From Musa acuminata AAA Group (Eukaryota; Streptophyta; Magnoliopsida; Zingiberales; Musaceae), in assembly GCF_036884655.1 (NCBI RefSeq), contig NC_088335.1:41451501-41515500 (forward strand): a stretch of 64,000 nucleotides of DNA, written 5' to 3'. Below the pieces are notes generated by a model. The model saw nothing but the letters and a program-made list of their open reading frames with translations. It was not told the origin of the DNA and did no database searches. Each line of letters opens with the position of its first letter. The stretch's first letter is position 1. Below, piece by piece: positions 10,073 through 21,750 of this stretch. Made by a program: the position numbers and the translations under genes.

Positions 10073-13000
10073 TTACTCCAAGGGACAATTTAATATGCCT
10101 AGTTCCCTTCTAATAAATTCAAATTGATCTTCATTTAAGGCTTTTGTAAAAATATCTGCTAATTGATGCTTTGTGTCAATGAATTCTAGAACAACAACAT
10201 TGTTAAGGACATGATCGCGTATGAAATGATGCCTAACGTCGATGTGTTTAGTTCTAGAGTGTTGAATTGGATTCTTAGTAAGACATATGGCACTAGTATT
10301 ATCACATTTTTTTAGAATGTTTTTAAAGTAAATTCCATAATCTTCTAATGTATTTTTCATCCAAACAACTTGTGCACAACATGCACTTGCAGCAATGTAT
10401 TCGGCTTCCGCCGTAGATAGTGCAACTGAATTTTGTTTCTTGGAGGTCCAAGAAACAAGTGCATGTCCTAAAAATTGGCATGTTCCGGATGTACTTTTTC
10501 TATCTATCCTGCATCCGCCAAAATCGGCATCCGCATAAGCTATTAAATCAAAATTTTTAGATTTTGGATACCATAATCCTAAATTTGGAGTTCCTTTAAG
10601 ATACCTAAATATTCTTTTAACACTTTTAAGATGAGATAATTTAGGATTTGATTGGAACCTAGCGTAAAGTCCTACACTAAACATAATATCTGGTCTAGTC
10701 GCGGTAAGGTAGAGTAGACTACCTATCATTCCCCTATATGTTTTTTGATCGAAATGTTCACTATTTTCATCCATATCTAACTTAGTCGCAGTACTCATAG
10801 GAGTGTTTATTGCTTTTGAATTATCCATGTTAAATCGTTTTAACAATTCTAATGTATATTTAGATTGGTTAAGAAATATACCATCACTAAGTTGTTTGAT
10901 TTGTAATCCTAAGAAGAAAGTTAATTCACCCATTAAACTCATTTCAAAATAATGACTTATACATTTGGCAAATGATTCACATAGTGATTCATCCGAAGAG
11001 CCAAAAATAATATCGTCAACATAAATTTGCACAATAAGAAAATTATTTTCAAAATATTTAATAAACAATGTAGTATCAACCTTGCCTTTGGTAAAATTAT
11101 TTAAAATAAGAAAGGAACTAAGCCTTTCATACCAAGCTCTAGGAGCTTGTTTCAAGTCATAGAGAGCCTTAGTCAATTTGAATACATGATTAGGAAGAAG
11201 AGAATTTTCAAATCCGGGAGGTTGTTCGACATATACTTCTTCGGAAATAAAATCATTCAAGAAGGCACTTTTGACATCCATTTGAAATAGTTTAAAATTA
11301 TTACTACTAGCATAGACAAGGAGCATCCTTATGGCTTCTAATCGAGCCACGGGAGCGAAGGTTTCTTCGTAATCGATACCTTCTTCTTGGTTGAAACCTT
11401 TGGCCACTAATCTAGCCTTGTTTCTAACCACGATACCATTTTCGTCTTGCTTGTTTCTAAAGACCTATTTAGTACCAATGACTAAATGGTCACTAGGTCT
11501 AGGAACAAGCTTCCATACCTTATTCCTCTCAAATTGATTCAATTCCACTTGCATTGCAATAACCCAAAAATCATCTTTTATAGCCTCGTCAATGCATTTA
11601 GGTTCGATTTGAGAAAGGAAGGCGGCATTAGCACAAAAATTCTTGAAAGAGGAACGAGTTTGAACCTCTTTTGATGTATCCCCTATAATTACCTCCTTTG
11701 GATGAGCATCTATATACTTCCATTCCTTAAGTAAGGAGATTTCAGAAGAAGGTGCATCTAAGTTGCTATTTTGAGGAGGGGGTTCATTTAAATTCAAATT
11801 ATCAAAACCAAGATCATCATCAAAATCATTTTTCTTTAAATTTGAAATTTCATTAAAAACTACATGAATAGACTCTTCTATCACTAAGGTTCTTTTATTA
11901 AAAACCCGAAAAGCCTTAGAAATGGAAGAGTAACCAAGAAAGATGCCTTCATCGGATTTAGCATCAAATTTTCCTAAGGCATCCTTTTCATTTAAAATAA
12001 AGCATTTACAACCGAAAACTTTAAAATAGGAAATATTTGGTTTTTTGTTATTCCATAATTCATAGGGAGTTTTTGATAAGGATGGTCTTATTAGGACTCT
12101 ATTCATGATGTAGCAAGCCGTATTTACGGCTTCGGCCCAAAAATACTTAAGTAAACTATGTTCGTTTAACATAGTTCTTGCCATTTCTTGTAGGTTTCTA
12201 TTTTTTCTTTCAACTACTCCATTTTGTTGGGGATTCCTCGGAGTGGAGAAGTTGTGATTGTATCCATTAACTTCACAAAAATTTTGAAAGTCACGGTTTT
12301 GAAATTCGCCACCGTGATCACTCCGAATTGATGAAATCATGAACCCTTTTTCGTTTTGAGTGAGTTTATAAAATTTTAAGAAGCACTTGAAGTAATCACT
12401 TTTGTGGACTAAGAAATAGGTCCAAGTGTACCTAGTATAGTCATCCATAATTACAAACGCATATTTGCTTTCTCCTAGACTTGTTGTGTCAATTAGTCCG
12501 AATAAGTCCAAATGGATCAATTGTAGTGGTCTAGTGGTGCTAATTTGATTTTTTGGTTTGAAACTAGTTTTTATTTGTTTACCTAGTTGACATGCATCAC
12601 ATACTTTGTCCTTAGTAAACTTCATATTTGGAATCCCTCGTACTAATTTTCTAGATGAGATCTTAGATATTAGTTTCATGCTTGCATGGCCTAATCTCCT
12701 ATGCCAAAGCCAAGCATCATCATTTAGAGCGGAGAAGCACATTTCATTACTTAGTTCATCAAGGTTGATGGTGTAGACATTATTTTGTTTTAATGCAATC
12801 ATAGTCAAGTTATTGTTTGGTTTTTCGATAATACACATATTTGATTCGAATCTAACGATATAACCTTTATCGCATAGTTGACTAATACTCAAGAGATTAT
12901 GTTTCAATCCATCAACTAGTAAAACATCATCAATGGAAAAACTAAATTTGTTACCAATAGTTCCCTTGCCAATGATTTTGCCTTTGTTGTTGTCTCCGAA

Positions 13001-13117
13001 GGTGACGTACCCTTCTTCTTTGCTAGTGAGCATAGAGAAATGAGATGGATCTCTAGTCATATGTCTTGAGCATCCACTATCGAGATACCATCTCTTGCTC
13101 CTAGCTTGTGGTTTTGT
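10073..13117 (-). pseudogene. pol: Element B Pol, one in-frame stop
   Basis: This reads in the gag frame after the shared TAG. All domains are present: protease end (start lies just before 13060), integrase zinc domain with both CxxC cysteines (VCDACQLGKQ), integrase core, reverse transcriptase with YVDDIIFGS, and RNase H ([11 protein letters not shown]), ending near 10073. A single TAG at 11465-11467 replaces a Trp codon at the start of the reverse transcriptase; the frame otherwise stays open. Pol of B is therefore closer to intact than that of A, the younger insertion. Its C-terminus is two residues longer than A's. Confidence 0.93.
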
Positions 13118-14683
13118 CTACAAAAGAGAATGATTTTTAGGTACCCATTTGATTTTGGGTCCCTCAAAAATTGATCCACTAACTTTGTTATTTATTATTG
13201 AATCCTTTATAGTTCCTTTAGGAACCCATATTAACTTTTGTGAACTAATTTTCCTAAATGGACATTTGTAGGAAATATGTCCAGATTTGCAACAGAAGTT
13301 GCATTTCATATAAGAGGAAACATGTAATGTAGGTCCTTTTATGAAAGTGGTAGGATTTTGATGTAATCCTTTTACAAATCCAATTCCATTTCTATTTGCG
13401 ACGTGACCCTTGTGTGCAAGGATCATATCTAATCCTTTGCTACCAACCTTAAACTTGTTTAAGGTTTCTTTAAAAAGCAAATTTTCATTTTTTATTGCTT
13501 CTAAATGCTCACATTTAGAGCATGGAGGAGTTTGAAGACTATCAAACTTATCTAGTAGCAAGGCATGCTCTTTCTTTAAGATACTTAACTTTTTGCTAAC
13601 AGTTCTACATTCATCAAATAATTCATGAAAAGCAATAGAGAGTTCTTCAAAAGATAAATCTTCATTAAATAAATCACATACCTCTTCTCCTAAAGCTATT
13701 TGCGCGTAGTGAGCAACTTGCTCGGTGTTGGACTCCTCTTCTTCGGACGCGCTTGAATCATCCCACATTGCCTTGAGTGCCTTCTTCTTTGATGTTCTCT
13801 TTTTGACTTGAGGGCAATCATTCTTGTAATGTCCCGGTTTTTTGCATTCATAGCAAATCACTTGGTCCTTCTTGTGTTCGAACTTATTTTTTGTATTATT
13901 TTTAAATTTATTCTTTCTTAAATATTTTTTAAACTTTTGAGTCAAAAGTGCAATGTCATTGTCACTGTCCTCATCACTTGATGTTCCTTTCAAGTGGTCT
14001 TCTTGTGATATGAGTGTCATATCCTTCCTGTTCTTTGGAAGGGGGTTCTCGAGCTCATCATGAGCTTAACATGTCATTTCATAGGTCATTAGAGACCCAA
14101 TAAGTTCTTCAAGAGGGAATGTTTTAAGGTCTTTGGCCTCTTGAATTGCCGTAACTTTTGGATCCCAACTTTTAGGGAGGGATCTTAAGATTTTAGTTAC
14201 TAGTTCAAAGTTAGTAAAATCTTTACCAAGAGCTTTGAGTCCATTGATGACATCCATGAACCGGGTGTACATGTCTCCGATGGACTCACTTGGTTTCATT
14301 CGGAAAAGTTCATAAGAGTGCACAAGGATGTTGATTTTGGACTCTTTCACTCGGCTAGTGCCTTCATGAGTGACCTCAAGAGTTCTCCAAATATCAAAAG
14401 CCGAATCACAAATTGAAACACGATTAAACTCATTTTTATCTAATGCACAAAACAAGGCATTCATAGCCTTTGCGTTTAAGGCAAAAACCTTCTTCTCTGA
14501 TTCATTCCATTCGCTCATCGGAAGAGAAGATTTTTGAAATCCGTTTTCAACAATAGTCCAAAGCTCGAAATCCATGGAAATGAGGAAGATCCTCATACGG
14601 GTCTTCCAATACGTGTAATCCGACCCATTAAATATAGGTGGACGTGTGATCGAGTGTCCCTCTTGCATGCCGGAGTAAGCCAT
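13118..14683 (-). pseudogene. gag: Element B Gag, one in-frame stop
   Basis: This matches A's Gag along its length, including both zinc knuckle motifs (CYECKKPGHYKNDC and CNFCCKSGHISYKC). A TAA at 14066-14068 replaces a Gln codon after residue 205. The normal end is the same TAG as in A (13118-13120 on the plus strand), followed by an in-frame pol. Confidence 0.93.
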
Positions 14684-14721
14684 CTCTCTTGGGTATTAAA
14701 CCAAATATGAGAGTGAGCCTT

Positions 14722-14733
14722 GCTCTGATACCA
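14722..14733 (-). other. Primer-binding site of element B
   Basis: On the minus strand it reads TGGTATCAGAGC, two bases inside the LTR boundary at 14736. This is the initiator Met-tRNA type. Confidence 0.92.
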
Positions 14734-14735
14734 AT

Positions 14736-15977
14736 TGTTAGGATCGGAGTGGCACTAAGAGGGGGGGGTGAATTAGTGCAGCGGATTAAAATGTAGATTT
14801 CGACAAATCTTTCATATGATAAAAACGGAACTTGAAAAGCTTAACTTGAAAGCGTATTCTTAAAGTTGCGCAGCAAAGGTAATAAGGAACTAAAGCATGT
14901 AAGAAGGTTTGCAGTAATGTAAATAGCAATAATGAAATGCAAACCAGAGAGCACACCGATTTTAGAGTGGTTCGATCAAATGACCTACATCCACTTGCGA
15001 GGCCCCTCTTCGATGAGGCTCCCACCTTCCACTAGCAAATCTCTTGAAATGGAAGGGCAAATACCCCTCTTACAACCTTTTACAAGCAGTTCAACCTCTT
15101 ACAAAATTTCAGCAAGAAAGAATGAGGAGAACTCTCTAGCAAATTGAAAACAAGACTTGCTAAGACTTTCTAAGACTTTTCTCTCAATCAAATTGCTTCT
15201 TAAAAGTTATAATCTCAGCTGAGATTTGAGGGGTATTTATAGGCCTCAAGAGGATTCAAATTTGGGCTCCAAATTTGAATTCTCGTTGGGTTCCCGATGC
15301 TGGCGGTGCCACCGCCTGTCAGTGGCGGTGCCATCGCCTGTCATTGTCAGAGGCTGACAGTGCCAGGTGGTGCCACCGCCCAGCCCAAGCGGTGCCACTG
15401 CCTGGCTCTCGGGTGCTGGGCAGTGCCACCGCCTAGTCTGGTAGTGCCACCGCCAGACCCTTCGGTTCATTTGTTTGGGCTTCATTTTGCCCAAACCAAG
15501 TCTTAATTTTGGGCCCAGTTGGCCCCTAACCAGGATATAGGATTATCTCTTAATCCTAATCCTAATTACAAGTGAACTAAATAACAAAACACATCCTAAG
15601 CAATTTTTCAACCGCGAACGTCGAGTCTTGTTCCGGCGAGCTTTCCGACGAACTTCTTCCGACGGGCTCCCAGCAAGCTCCCGAACTTGTGATGACTTTA
15701 ATGAGTAGCCGAACCTTCTCGGTGATCTCCGTGAACCTCCGACGATCTCTTCGGCGAACTTCCGAAAATTCCGATAGGTTCCCGATTTCTTCTCGGTTGG
15801 TTCCGGCAGCATCTCCGACGATTCTTCGGACTCTTAAACGTCCATCGAACTTGACTCCGGTATCCTTGCTTTGTGTTTTCTGGTTATCGTAGTTCATCCT
15901 GCACACTTAACTCAATAATATGGATTAGATCAATTAACCCATCAATTGATTTTATCATCAAAATCCGAGATTCAACA
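14736..15977 (-). repeat. Element B 5' LTR (1242 bp)
   Basis: On the minus strand it starts TGTTGAATCTCGG (at 15977) and ends CCTAACA (at 14736). It carries the palindromic GC-rich repeats (about 15300-15460), a TATA-like AATACCCCTCAAAT context near 15235, and a short G-run (C-run on the minus strand) near 14761. It is clearly related to A's LTR but 45 bp longer. Confidence 0.93.
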
Positions 15978-16200
15978 ATGAGGACAATGATGAACTTGAA
16001 CTTTGAACACTAAATCTTAATAAGTTTATTAAACAAAAATCTAAAATAAATAATAAACTTGAACGGAGGAAGAGGCTAAAGAAGAGGAAGACAACCAAGG
16101 ATGAATCAAAAACTTCGAAAGATGAAACGGCGAATTGGGCATTGACGAGCTTCAACTACAAGGTAAGTAACTCAACTCTCTTGAATTATTTTGAAATTAC
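15978..16200 (+). pseudogene. Gag remnant of element C
   Basis: Translation of the plus strand gives an acidic start (NEDNDELEL), a Lys-rich stretch and a Lys/Ser/Asp/Glu stretch. It resembles the region after the Sirevirus Gag middle (compare DNDIALLTQKFKKYL in A). A stop lies early and the frame is lost by about 16200. The match is weak and based on composition plus position. Confidence 0.5.
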
Positions 16201-18240
16201 ATAATACTTTTCATGAGTTATTTTTAATTTAGTTTAGGATTAATTTTCTTAAAAATTACATGAAAATAAAAAAAAATAGAAATCATGCTTATCATTCTAG
16301 TAATTTTGAAAATAATCATGAAAATTGTATGTTTATGATAAACAAAATGATTTTGATTAAAATGCCTTATGAAATATGATAGCATGCCTAATAAATTTAT
16401 TTTTTGAGGCTATGCATAATGATGATGAGTTTTGGGTAATTTATAGTTTATTGATTATTGATGATTTCCTTAATGATCTTTTACGATTTATGGATTATCG
16501 ATTTATGCCATGATGAAAGTTGCTTTTGAAAATGATGCATGACTCTTGTATGCAAACTAAGCATGAAAAGATAGATTCACCGAAAAAGAAAAATGTATGA
16601 CTACAACAAATAACAAATGATTTTGGTTGAAAATACTTTATACTCAATGAAACCATCATTAATGAATATGCTTTATGTTTAATAGTTTCTTTGGCTTATA
16701 TGCTCTATCATGATAAATATTTTGAAAATAAATGAAATCATATTTGATTTGAAGCAATGCATAATGATGATACTTAATGATGCATAAAGTTGTAATGAAA
16801 ATATTAATATTTTAATACTATGATTTGATGATTTTATGTATGACATTGTAAAGTTATATATAATAATGTATAATGATGAAATTGTGTAATAAAAATATTA
16901 AACATTTTGAAACCATGTTTTAGTGTCATGTATATTGATCATGCTTAATAAATTTCGAAATTATACATGATGAATCTTACGATTTTTGGATTATTGATTT
17001 TTACCATAATGAAAGTACCTTATTGATTTTTGTTGTAATAAATCTTACTCTTTCGGTTTTAAACATGATACATGTTTTTATTTGGCATAAATGAAACAAA
17101 ATCATATGTTTTGAAACAATTAAAAAGAGGAAAATATTCTTGAAAATTATTTTGCTCAATCTTATTGATTTTGATGAATCCATTTGTATCATCTTTGTGA
17201 ATCTCTTGGATTTTGATAATGATTTTGATGATTTAAATTTGAATAATTTTTTATCGAAATCACGATCTTGATCTCTTGAAATTTATAACATGAAATCCTT
17301 TATGAATCAAGATTATTTTCTATTTAAAAGGAGATTTGTCGAAATGTTTCATAGTCTTTTAGTATTCATGATGTTGATAATTATGTTTTGAAACTTTATG
17401 TAAACGAAGAATGTTCATCATGATTCTCTCTTTGAATATTTAAAGAGGAGAATTTTCTAGATAAATCATGATTTTGATAATTGAATATTTGATGTGCATG
17501 AATTGAGATCTTACTCTCCTACTATTCTTTTTGCTATTCACCAAAAGAAAGACTAATTCTAATAAACCATGATATGCTATATGAATTTTATTGTATTCAT
17601 GAAGTAATATCTCATCACTAATTTTTGTTTATATTCCTTCATGTGATGATATGAATGTATGAAACACTTATGATATGATTTTTTATACAATTCCATGTAT
17701 TCGTGAAATATTTATCTCATCACCCAATTAATTCCTCTTAATACTCCTAATGTGATGAAGTGAAATTATGCATGAAATACAAATGGGGAGAAGTTTTGAT
17801 CATGCATGGTAGGGATATAATTTGACAAATTGATACCATCATGATATGAAATATTTATAATTTGCAATGATGTATGCAATACTTGTGCTTTCTAATTATG
17901 ATGTGATGTATTACATTTGATGTAAATCATGATTTAAAATACTATGAGTTGTTGCAAAAATAATGTATTATAAATATTGATTTAATGTTTTGTATCATGA
18001 ATACTCTAAATGATGAATGTTTGGTATCATGATCAAAATGTTGACAAATAGTTAAAAATTTTAGTATCATGTATGATATCCTCATAATGTTGGTCGATTT
18101 ATTCAATATCATGCATGAATGAATATAAGGTTTTTGAAAATATGCATATTCTAATTTGAAAATATGATGATACACAAATAAGATTGATGCTTACCTTTGT
18201 CATAATTGATGTAAAGGGTCTTCCCTTCTTTTTGACAATG
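16201..18240 (+). other. AT-rich 3' non-coding region of element C
   Basis: About 2 kb dominated by words such as ATGATGATTTGA, TTTTGAAA and CATGATTT. There is no supported gene; the minus-strand frames are chance. D (23381-24300) has a shorter stretch of the same style and partly alignable text (AACAAAATGATTTT at 16344 and near 23384). It represents the long region between pol or gag and the 3' LTR. Confidence 0.7.
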
Positions 18241-18253
18241 ACAAAGGGAGAGA
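18241..18253 (+). other. Upstream polypurine-like tract of element C
   Basis: ACAAAGGGAGAGA comes before the tandem-like array; element D has a similar tract (24319-24340) at the same place. Confidence 0.55.
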
Positions 18254-18900
18254 TAGCTAGCTTGCACAAGTCAAGAAGATGCAAAAACTTGATTGCTAGC
18301 TTGTCTATCTTAAGTAGCAAAGATTGCTAACTTACTTATTTCAAGAAGCAAAAATTGTCTTCTTGAACTTCACTATCTTGCCTATCTCAAGAAGTAAGAC
18401 TTGCAACCTGCACATTACAATAGGAAGTAAGAATCGATAGCTTACACACTTCAACAAGAAAGCTATTTTGTATTTGCTTTCAAAATTTTTACTAGCTTGT
18501 ATGTTGCAAAACTTGCTCACTTTTTCAAACACTTTGCTAGCTTGCACTTTGTAAAGGAAGCGAAAATAGCACTTCTCAAAAGAGAAGAAAGAACTTACTA
18601 TCTTGAACATCACAAAAATTTGCTATCTTGCATGATGTAAAATTGGCTATGATCACTATCTCAAAAGAGTTGCTATCTCAAAAAAAGCAAATGTGCTATC
18701 TTGCCTATCTCAAAATATAAAACATGCTAACTTGTTATGGAAGCAAAATTGCTAGCTCAAACATTACAAAGGAAGCAAAAATTTGCTAGCTTGAAACTTG
18801 CATATCATGAAAATTGCTAGCTTGTAGTCTAAAGAGAAGCAATTAGTTGTTACCTCAAGAAAAGCAAACATGCTAAACTTACACATCTTTAATTGCTAGA
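18254..18900 (+). repeat. Diverged tandem array (GCTAGCTTGCACAT...AAGCAAAA units)
   Basis: A core of roughly 30-40 bp, GCTAGCTTGCACATT(A)CAA followed by (G)GAAGCAAAA, recurs about 15-20 times with substitutions and length changes. No frame runs through it. Element D has a shorter array of the same unit at 24345-24650. Confidence 0.75.
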
Positions 18901-18999
18901 TTGCATGATGATAAAATTTGATACTATATTTTTCATGCAATTTATGGAACTTTTTATCTCTAAACACATAAGAGTAGGAACTTCTCCTTTTTGTTGATG

Positions 19000-19014
19000 A
19001 CAAAGGGGGAGAAG
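19000..19014 (+). other. Second polypurine-like tract of element C
   Basis: ACAAAGGGGGAGAAG, preceded by TTGTTGATG, is identical to the internal tract of element A (7164-7178). Confidence 0.65.
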
Positions 19015-19174
19015 TATGATGACATAACATGTTATGCATAAGTTTATGATGACATGTTGCTTGGATTTTTGAATCCAAAAGTTTCTATCAATACGGCATA
19101 TTGATAGGGGGAGTTTGGTTAAACTCCGGGGAGTTAAGGTTAACTCTGTTAGTCATCAATTAGTTGTCATTATC

Positions 19175-19187
19175 AAAAAGGGGGAGA
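19175..19187 (+). other. Polypurine tract of element C
   Basis: AAAAAGGGGGAGA is followed by T and the TG start of the LTR, the same arrangement as in A. Confidence 0.88.
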
Positions 19188-19188
19188 T

Positions 19189-20713
19189 TGTTGAATCTCG
19201 GATTTTGATAATTAAACTAATTGATTATGTTTAGATGTTTAATTGCATTTTGAGTGATGCAGGTCTACTCGATCAGGATTAGATAGTTGACGCAGGAGGA
19301 ATTGACGTTACGTCGGAGGAGATCACGTCAGGATATTGGATGGCAGAAGGCTTCGGACGTCGGGCATCAGGCCAAGGAGAGCGGAATTACACCAAGGATA
19401 ATGGGGTTGCGCAAGAGAGGATGATGTGCTAAAGAATCGGACGAAGTGCCAACCAATGTCGTGCCGGGCAACAGAATGTCAATTCGCGTTGTAATAATTG
19501 TCTAGATCGGAGTAGAGTTTTGGCTTGCATGTGCAGGATTAACTACGATAACAATGAAGACATAAAGCGAAACAAAGTGCGGAGTCAAGCGCGAAAGATT
19601 CATTGGGAGTTCAAGAGTTCGACGGAAGTCCGAAGGTTCGTTGGGAATGCTGTCGGAACTAGCCAAGAATGAGTAGGGAGCTTGCCGAAGGGTTTTTCGA
19701 AAGCTCGCCGGAAGGTTCGTTGGAAGTTCACGAAGCTCGCCGAGAAAGATCGGAGCTTGCTGAAGAAGCTCGTTGGAACTCGCCAAGATCAAATTGTGAA
19801 GTCTAGGAGCTTGTCGGGAGTCCGCAGAATGGTTTCTGAGAGTTTATCGGAAGACCGTCGGAAGTTCGCCGAAAGAAGTCTTGACTTGCGAACTTTGTAA
19901 TAGCTTATGAAATATCTTTAAATTCGTAGTTAGTATGTTAATTAGGGTTAGTATTAGGTGTTAATCCTATAACCCAAGTAGAGGTCAATTGGGCCCGAGT
20001 TCGGACTGGTTTGGGCCAAGTTTGGAGCTCAACCAGTGAGCTGAAATAGTGTAGGCGGTGGCACCGCCTAGAACCCGAGATCTGAGCGGTGGCTCCGCTG
20101 GACTGAGCGGTGGCACCGCCTAGCACCCGAGAGATCCGGCGATGGCACCGCTAGCCTCGAAAACCTAAGAGAATTCAAATTTTGGAGCCCAAATTTGAAT
20201 CCTCTTGGGGCCTATAAATACCCCTCAATTCTCAGCTGAGATCACAACCTTTGGCAAAGCAATAGTTTGAGATAAGAGCCTTAGAAAAGTCTTAGCAAGT
20301 CTTGTTTTTCAAATTGCTTGAGTGTTCACATCCTCCCATCTTGTTGAAAAGAATTGTAAGAGTGTGAACCACTTGTAAAGGTTGTAAGAGGGGTATTAGT
20401 CCTTCCCCTATAAAGAGATTTGCTAGTGGAAGTTGGGAGCCTCTTCGAAGAAGGCTTCGAAAGTGGATGTAGGTCATTTTGACCGAACCACTTTAAAACT
20501 TATGTGTTATCTGGTTTGCAACCTACTCTTGCCATTTATATACTGCAAACTTTTTTACTTAGTCACTACGCTTCCATACGCTTCTAAGTTATTAAGCTTC
20601 CAAAATCGGTTTTCATCGAAATTGGTTTTTATCGTACGAAAGTTTTTAAACCAACGTTATTTTACTGCTACACTAATTCACCCCCCCCTCTTAGTGCCGC
20701 TCCGATCCTAACA
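19189..20713 (+). repeat. Element C 3' LTR (1525 bp)
   Basis: It starts TGTTGAATCTCGG and ends CCGATCCTAACA. It holds palindromic GGCGGTGGCACCGCC repeats (about 20050-20150), a TATA box in the same context as A (near 20213) and a C8 run. At 1525 bp it is the longest LTR in the window. Confidence 0.9.
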
Positions 20714-21701
20714 CCAATGACATGTTGGACAACATAGGATTCAAGCTTGTAATATATTTTGTCTAGATCGAATTAGTTTGGAGTCTAATTGAGTCGGTTT
20801 TAGGGTGTAACCATGCTAACTCAATTAGGGGCCCATTAGTCCTGAGTTGGGGCTATTGTGGGCCAAATGAGGCCTATATAGCAACCCTTAGTAGACCCAA
20901 GCGGTGGCACTACTAGAATTAGCAATGGCACTACCTGGGTCTCGACCTCCCAAGCGATGGCACCACCCAAACATAGTCTTCAAGACTATGTCCGGTGGTG
21001 GTGCCACCAGACTGGGAGGTGGTACCACCTAGTGTTAGTATCAGACTAAGCGGTGGTACTACCTAGTGTCAAACTGACAAGCGATAGTATCGATAGTTAT
21101 CAGTCTGTCAGGAGGTGGTACCACTAGGACCCGAGAAACCTAGGATGAGACTTTTTTGGCTCCATTTTTTAAACCATTTGGGGTCTATAAATACCTCAGC
21201 TATTCCTGTATGGAAAAGCAAGAATTGAGTAGAAATAGAGAAAATATTCTTGAGAAAGAAAGGTTGTAATCTCTTTTGAAGTGTAGGGTCACTTCTTCCT
21301 AATATTTAGAAGTTCTTCTAAAGGGAGAAGTGAGGTATAAGAAAGAGAGGCTATAAAGGTTCTCTCCTAAGCCTATCAAAAGGAGAAAGAGTTGTAAGGG
21401 TAGTTGATCTTCGCTCATTAGAAAGAAGATCAGTAGTGGAAGCCAGTGGCTTCAAGTGAAGAGGAATCGGGAGTGGACATAGGTTGGAATGATTGAACTA
21501 CTATAAAATCTAGTTTGCATTTACTTTATACTTTTTAAATATATTACAAATTGATTTCTTACTCTCACTATGCTTACAAATGTGTTTTCAAGTTAAACGT
21601 TTTTCGATACAACTTTATCGAACGAAGTTTTCGAATCGACATAATTTTTACAAATAACTAATTCACCACCCCCCCTCTTAGTTCTAATTTTGGTCCTAAT
21701 A
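20714..21701 (+). repeat. Element D 5' LTR, portion right of element C
   Basis: It aligns with D's 3' LTR from 25187 on (CCAATGACATG, GGATTCAAGCTT, CTCAATTAGGGGCCCATT). The GC-rich repeats are decayed to GGTGGTACCACC-like forms. It ends CCTAATA instead of CCTAACA. Confidence 0.87.
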
Positions 21702-21703
21702 AT

Positions 21704-21715
21704 TGGTTTCAGAGC
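21704..21715 (+). other. Primer-binding site of element D
   Basis: TGGTTTCAGAGC has one mismatch to the Met-tRNA-type site seen in A. Confidence 0.8.
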
Positions 21716-21750
21716 CACGTTTTTCTCATATGGTTTAACACCCAAAAGAA

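Larger units (their letters stand above)
8754..15977 (-). mobile_element. Element B: Sirevirus (Copia), inverted, interrupted by A
   Basis: Read on the minus strand from 15977: 5' LTR, primer site, gag, pol, GC-rich spacer, then aORF cut at 8754 by element A. It belongs to the same family as A, with very similar proteins. The rest of its aORF, 3' region and 3' LTR should lie left of the window beyond A. It has at least four premature stops. At 15978 the sequence changes to the gag remnant of element C, so B landed in C; ATGAG (15978-15982) is the likely duplicated target. Confidence 0.93.
15978..20713 (+). mobile_element. Element C: Sirevirus 3' part (gag remnant, no pol, 3' LTR)
   Basis: After B's LTR the sequence resumes as a short gag-like remnant, then about 3 kb of AT-rich non-coding DNA, a tandem-like array, polypurine tracts and a complete 3' LTR. 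No pol trace is seen between the gag remnant and the 3' LTR, as in D. The 5' LTR and start of gag should lie left of the window. C lies inside D's LTR: directly after C (20714) the text matches D's other LTR from 25187. CCAAT (20714-20718) is the likely duplicated target. Confidence 0.85.

Noticed and set aside
15978..16170. Possible captured exon ending in a strong splice donor (AAGGTAAGT at about 16160)
   Set aside because: The same place in other Gags reads Lys-Val (AAGGTAAAT in D), so the donor look-alike is better explained as Gag codons.
16001..18613. Several minus-strand frames of 60-90 codons
   Set aside because: AT-rich non-coding DNA of element C; low-complexity residues only.
18254..18900. 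CRISPR-like array
   Set aside because: Units are diverged and contiguous, without identical repeats or unique spacers, and the host is a plant.
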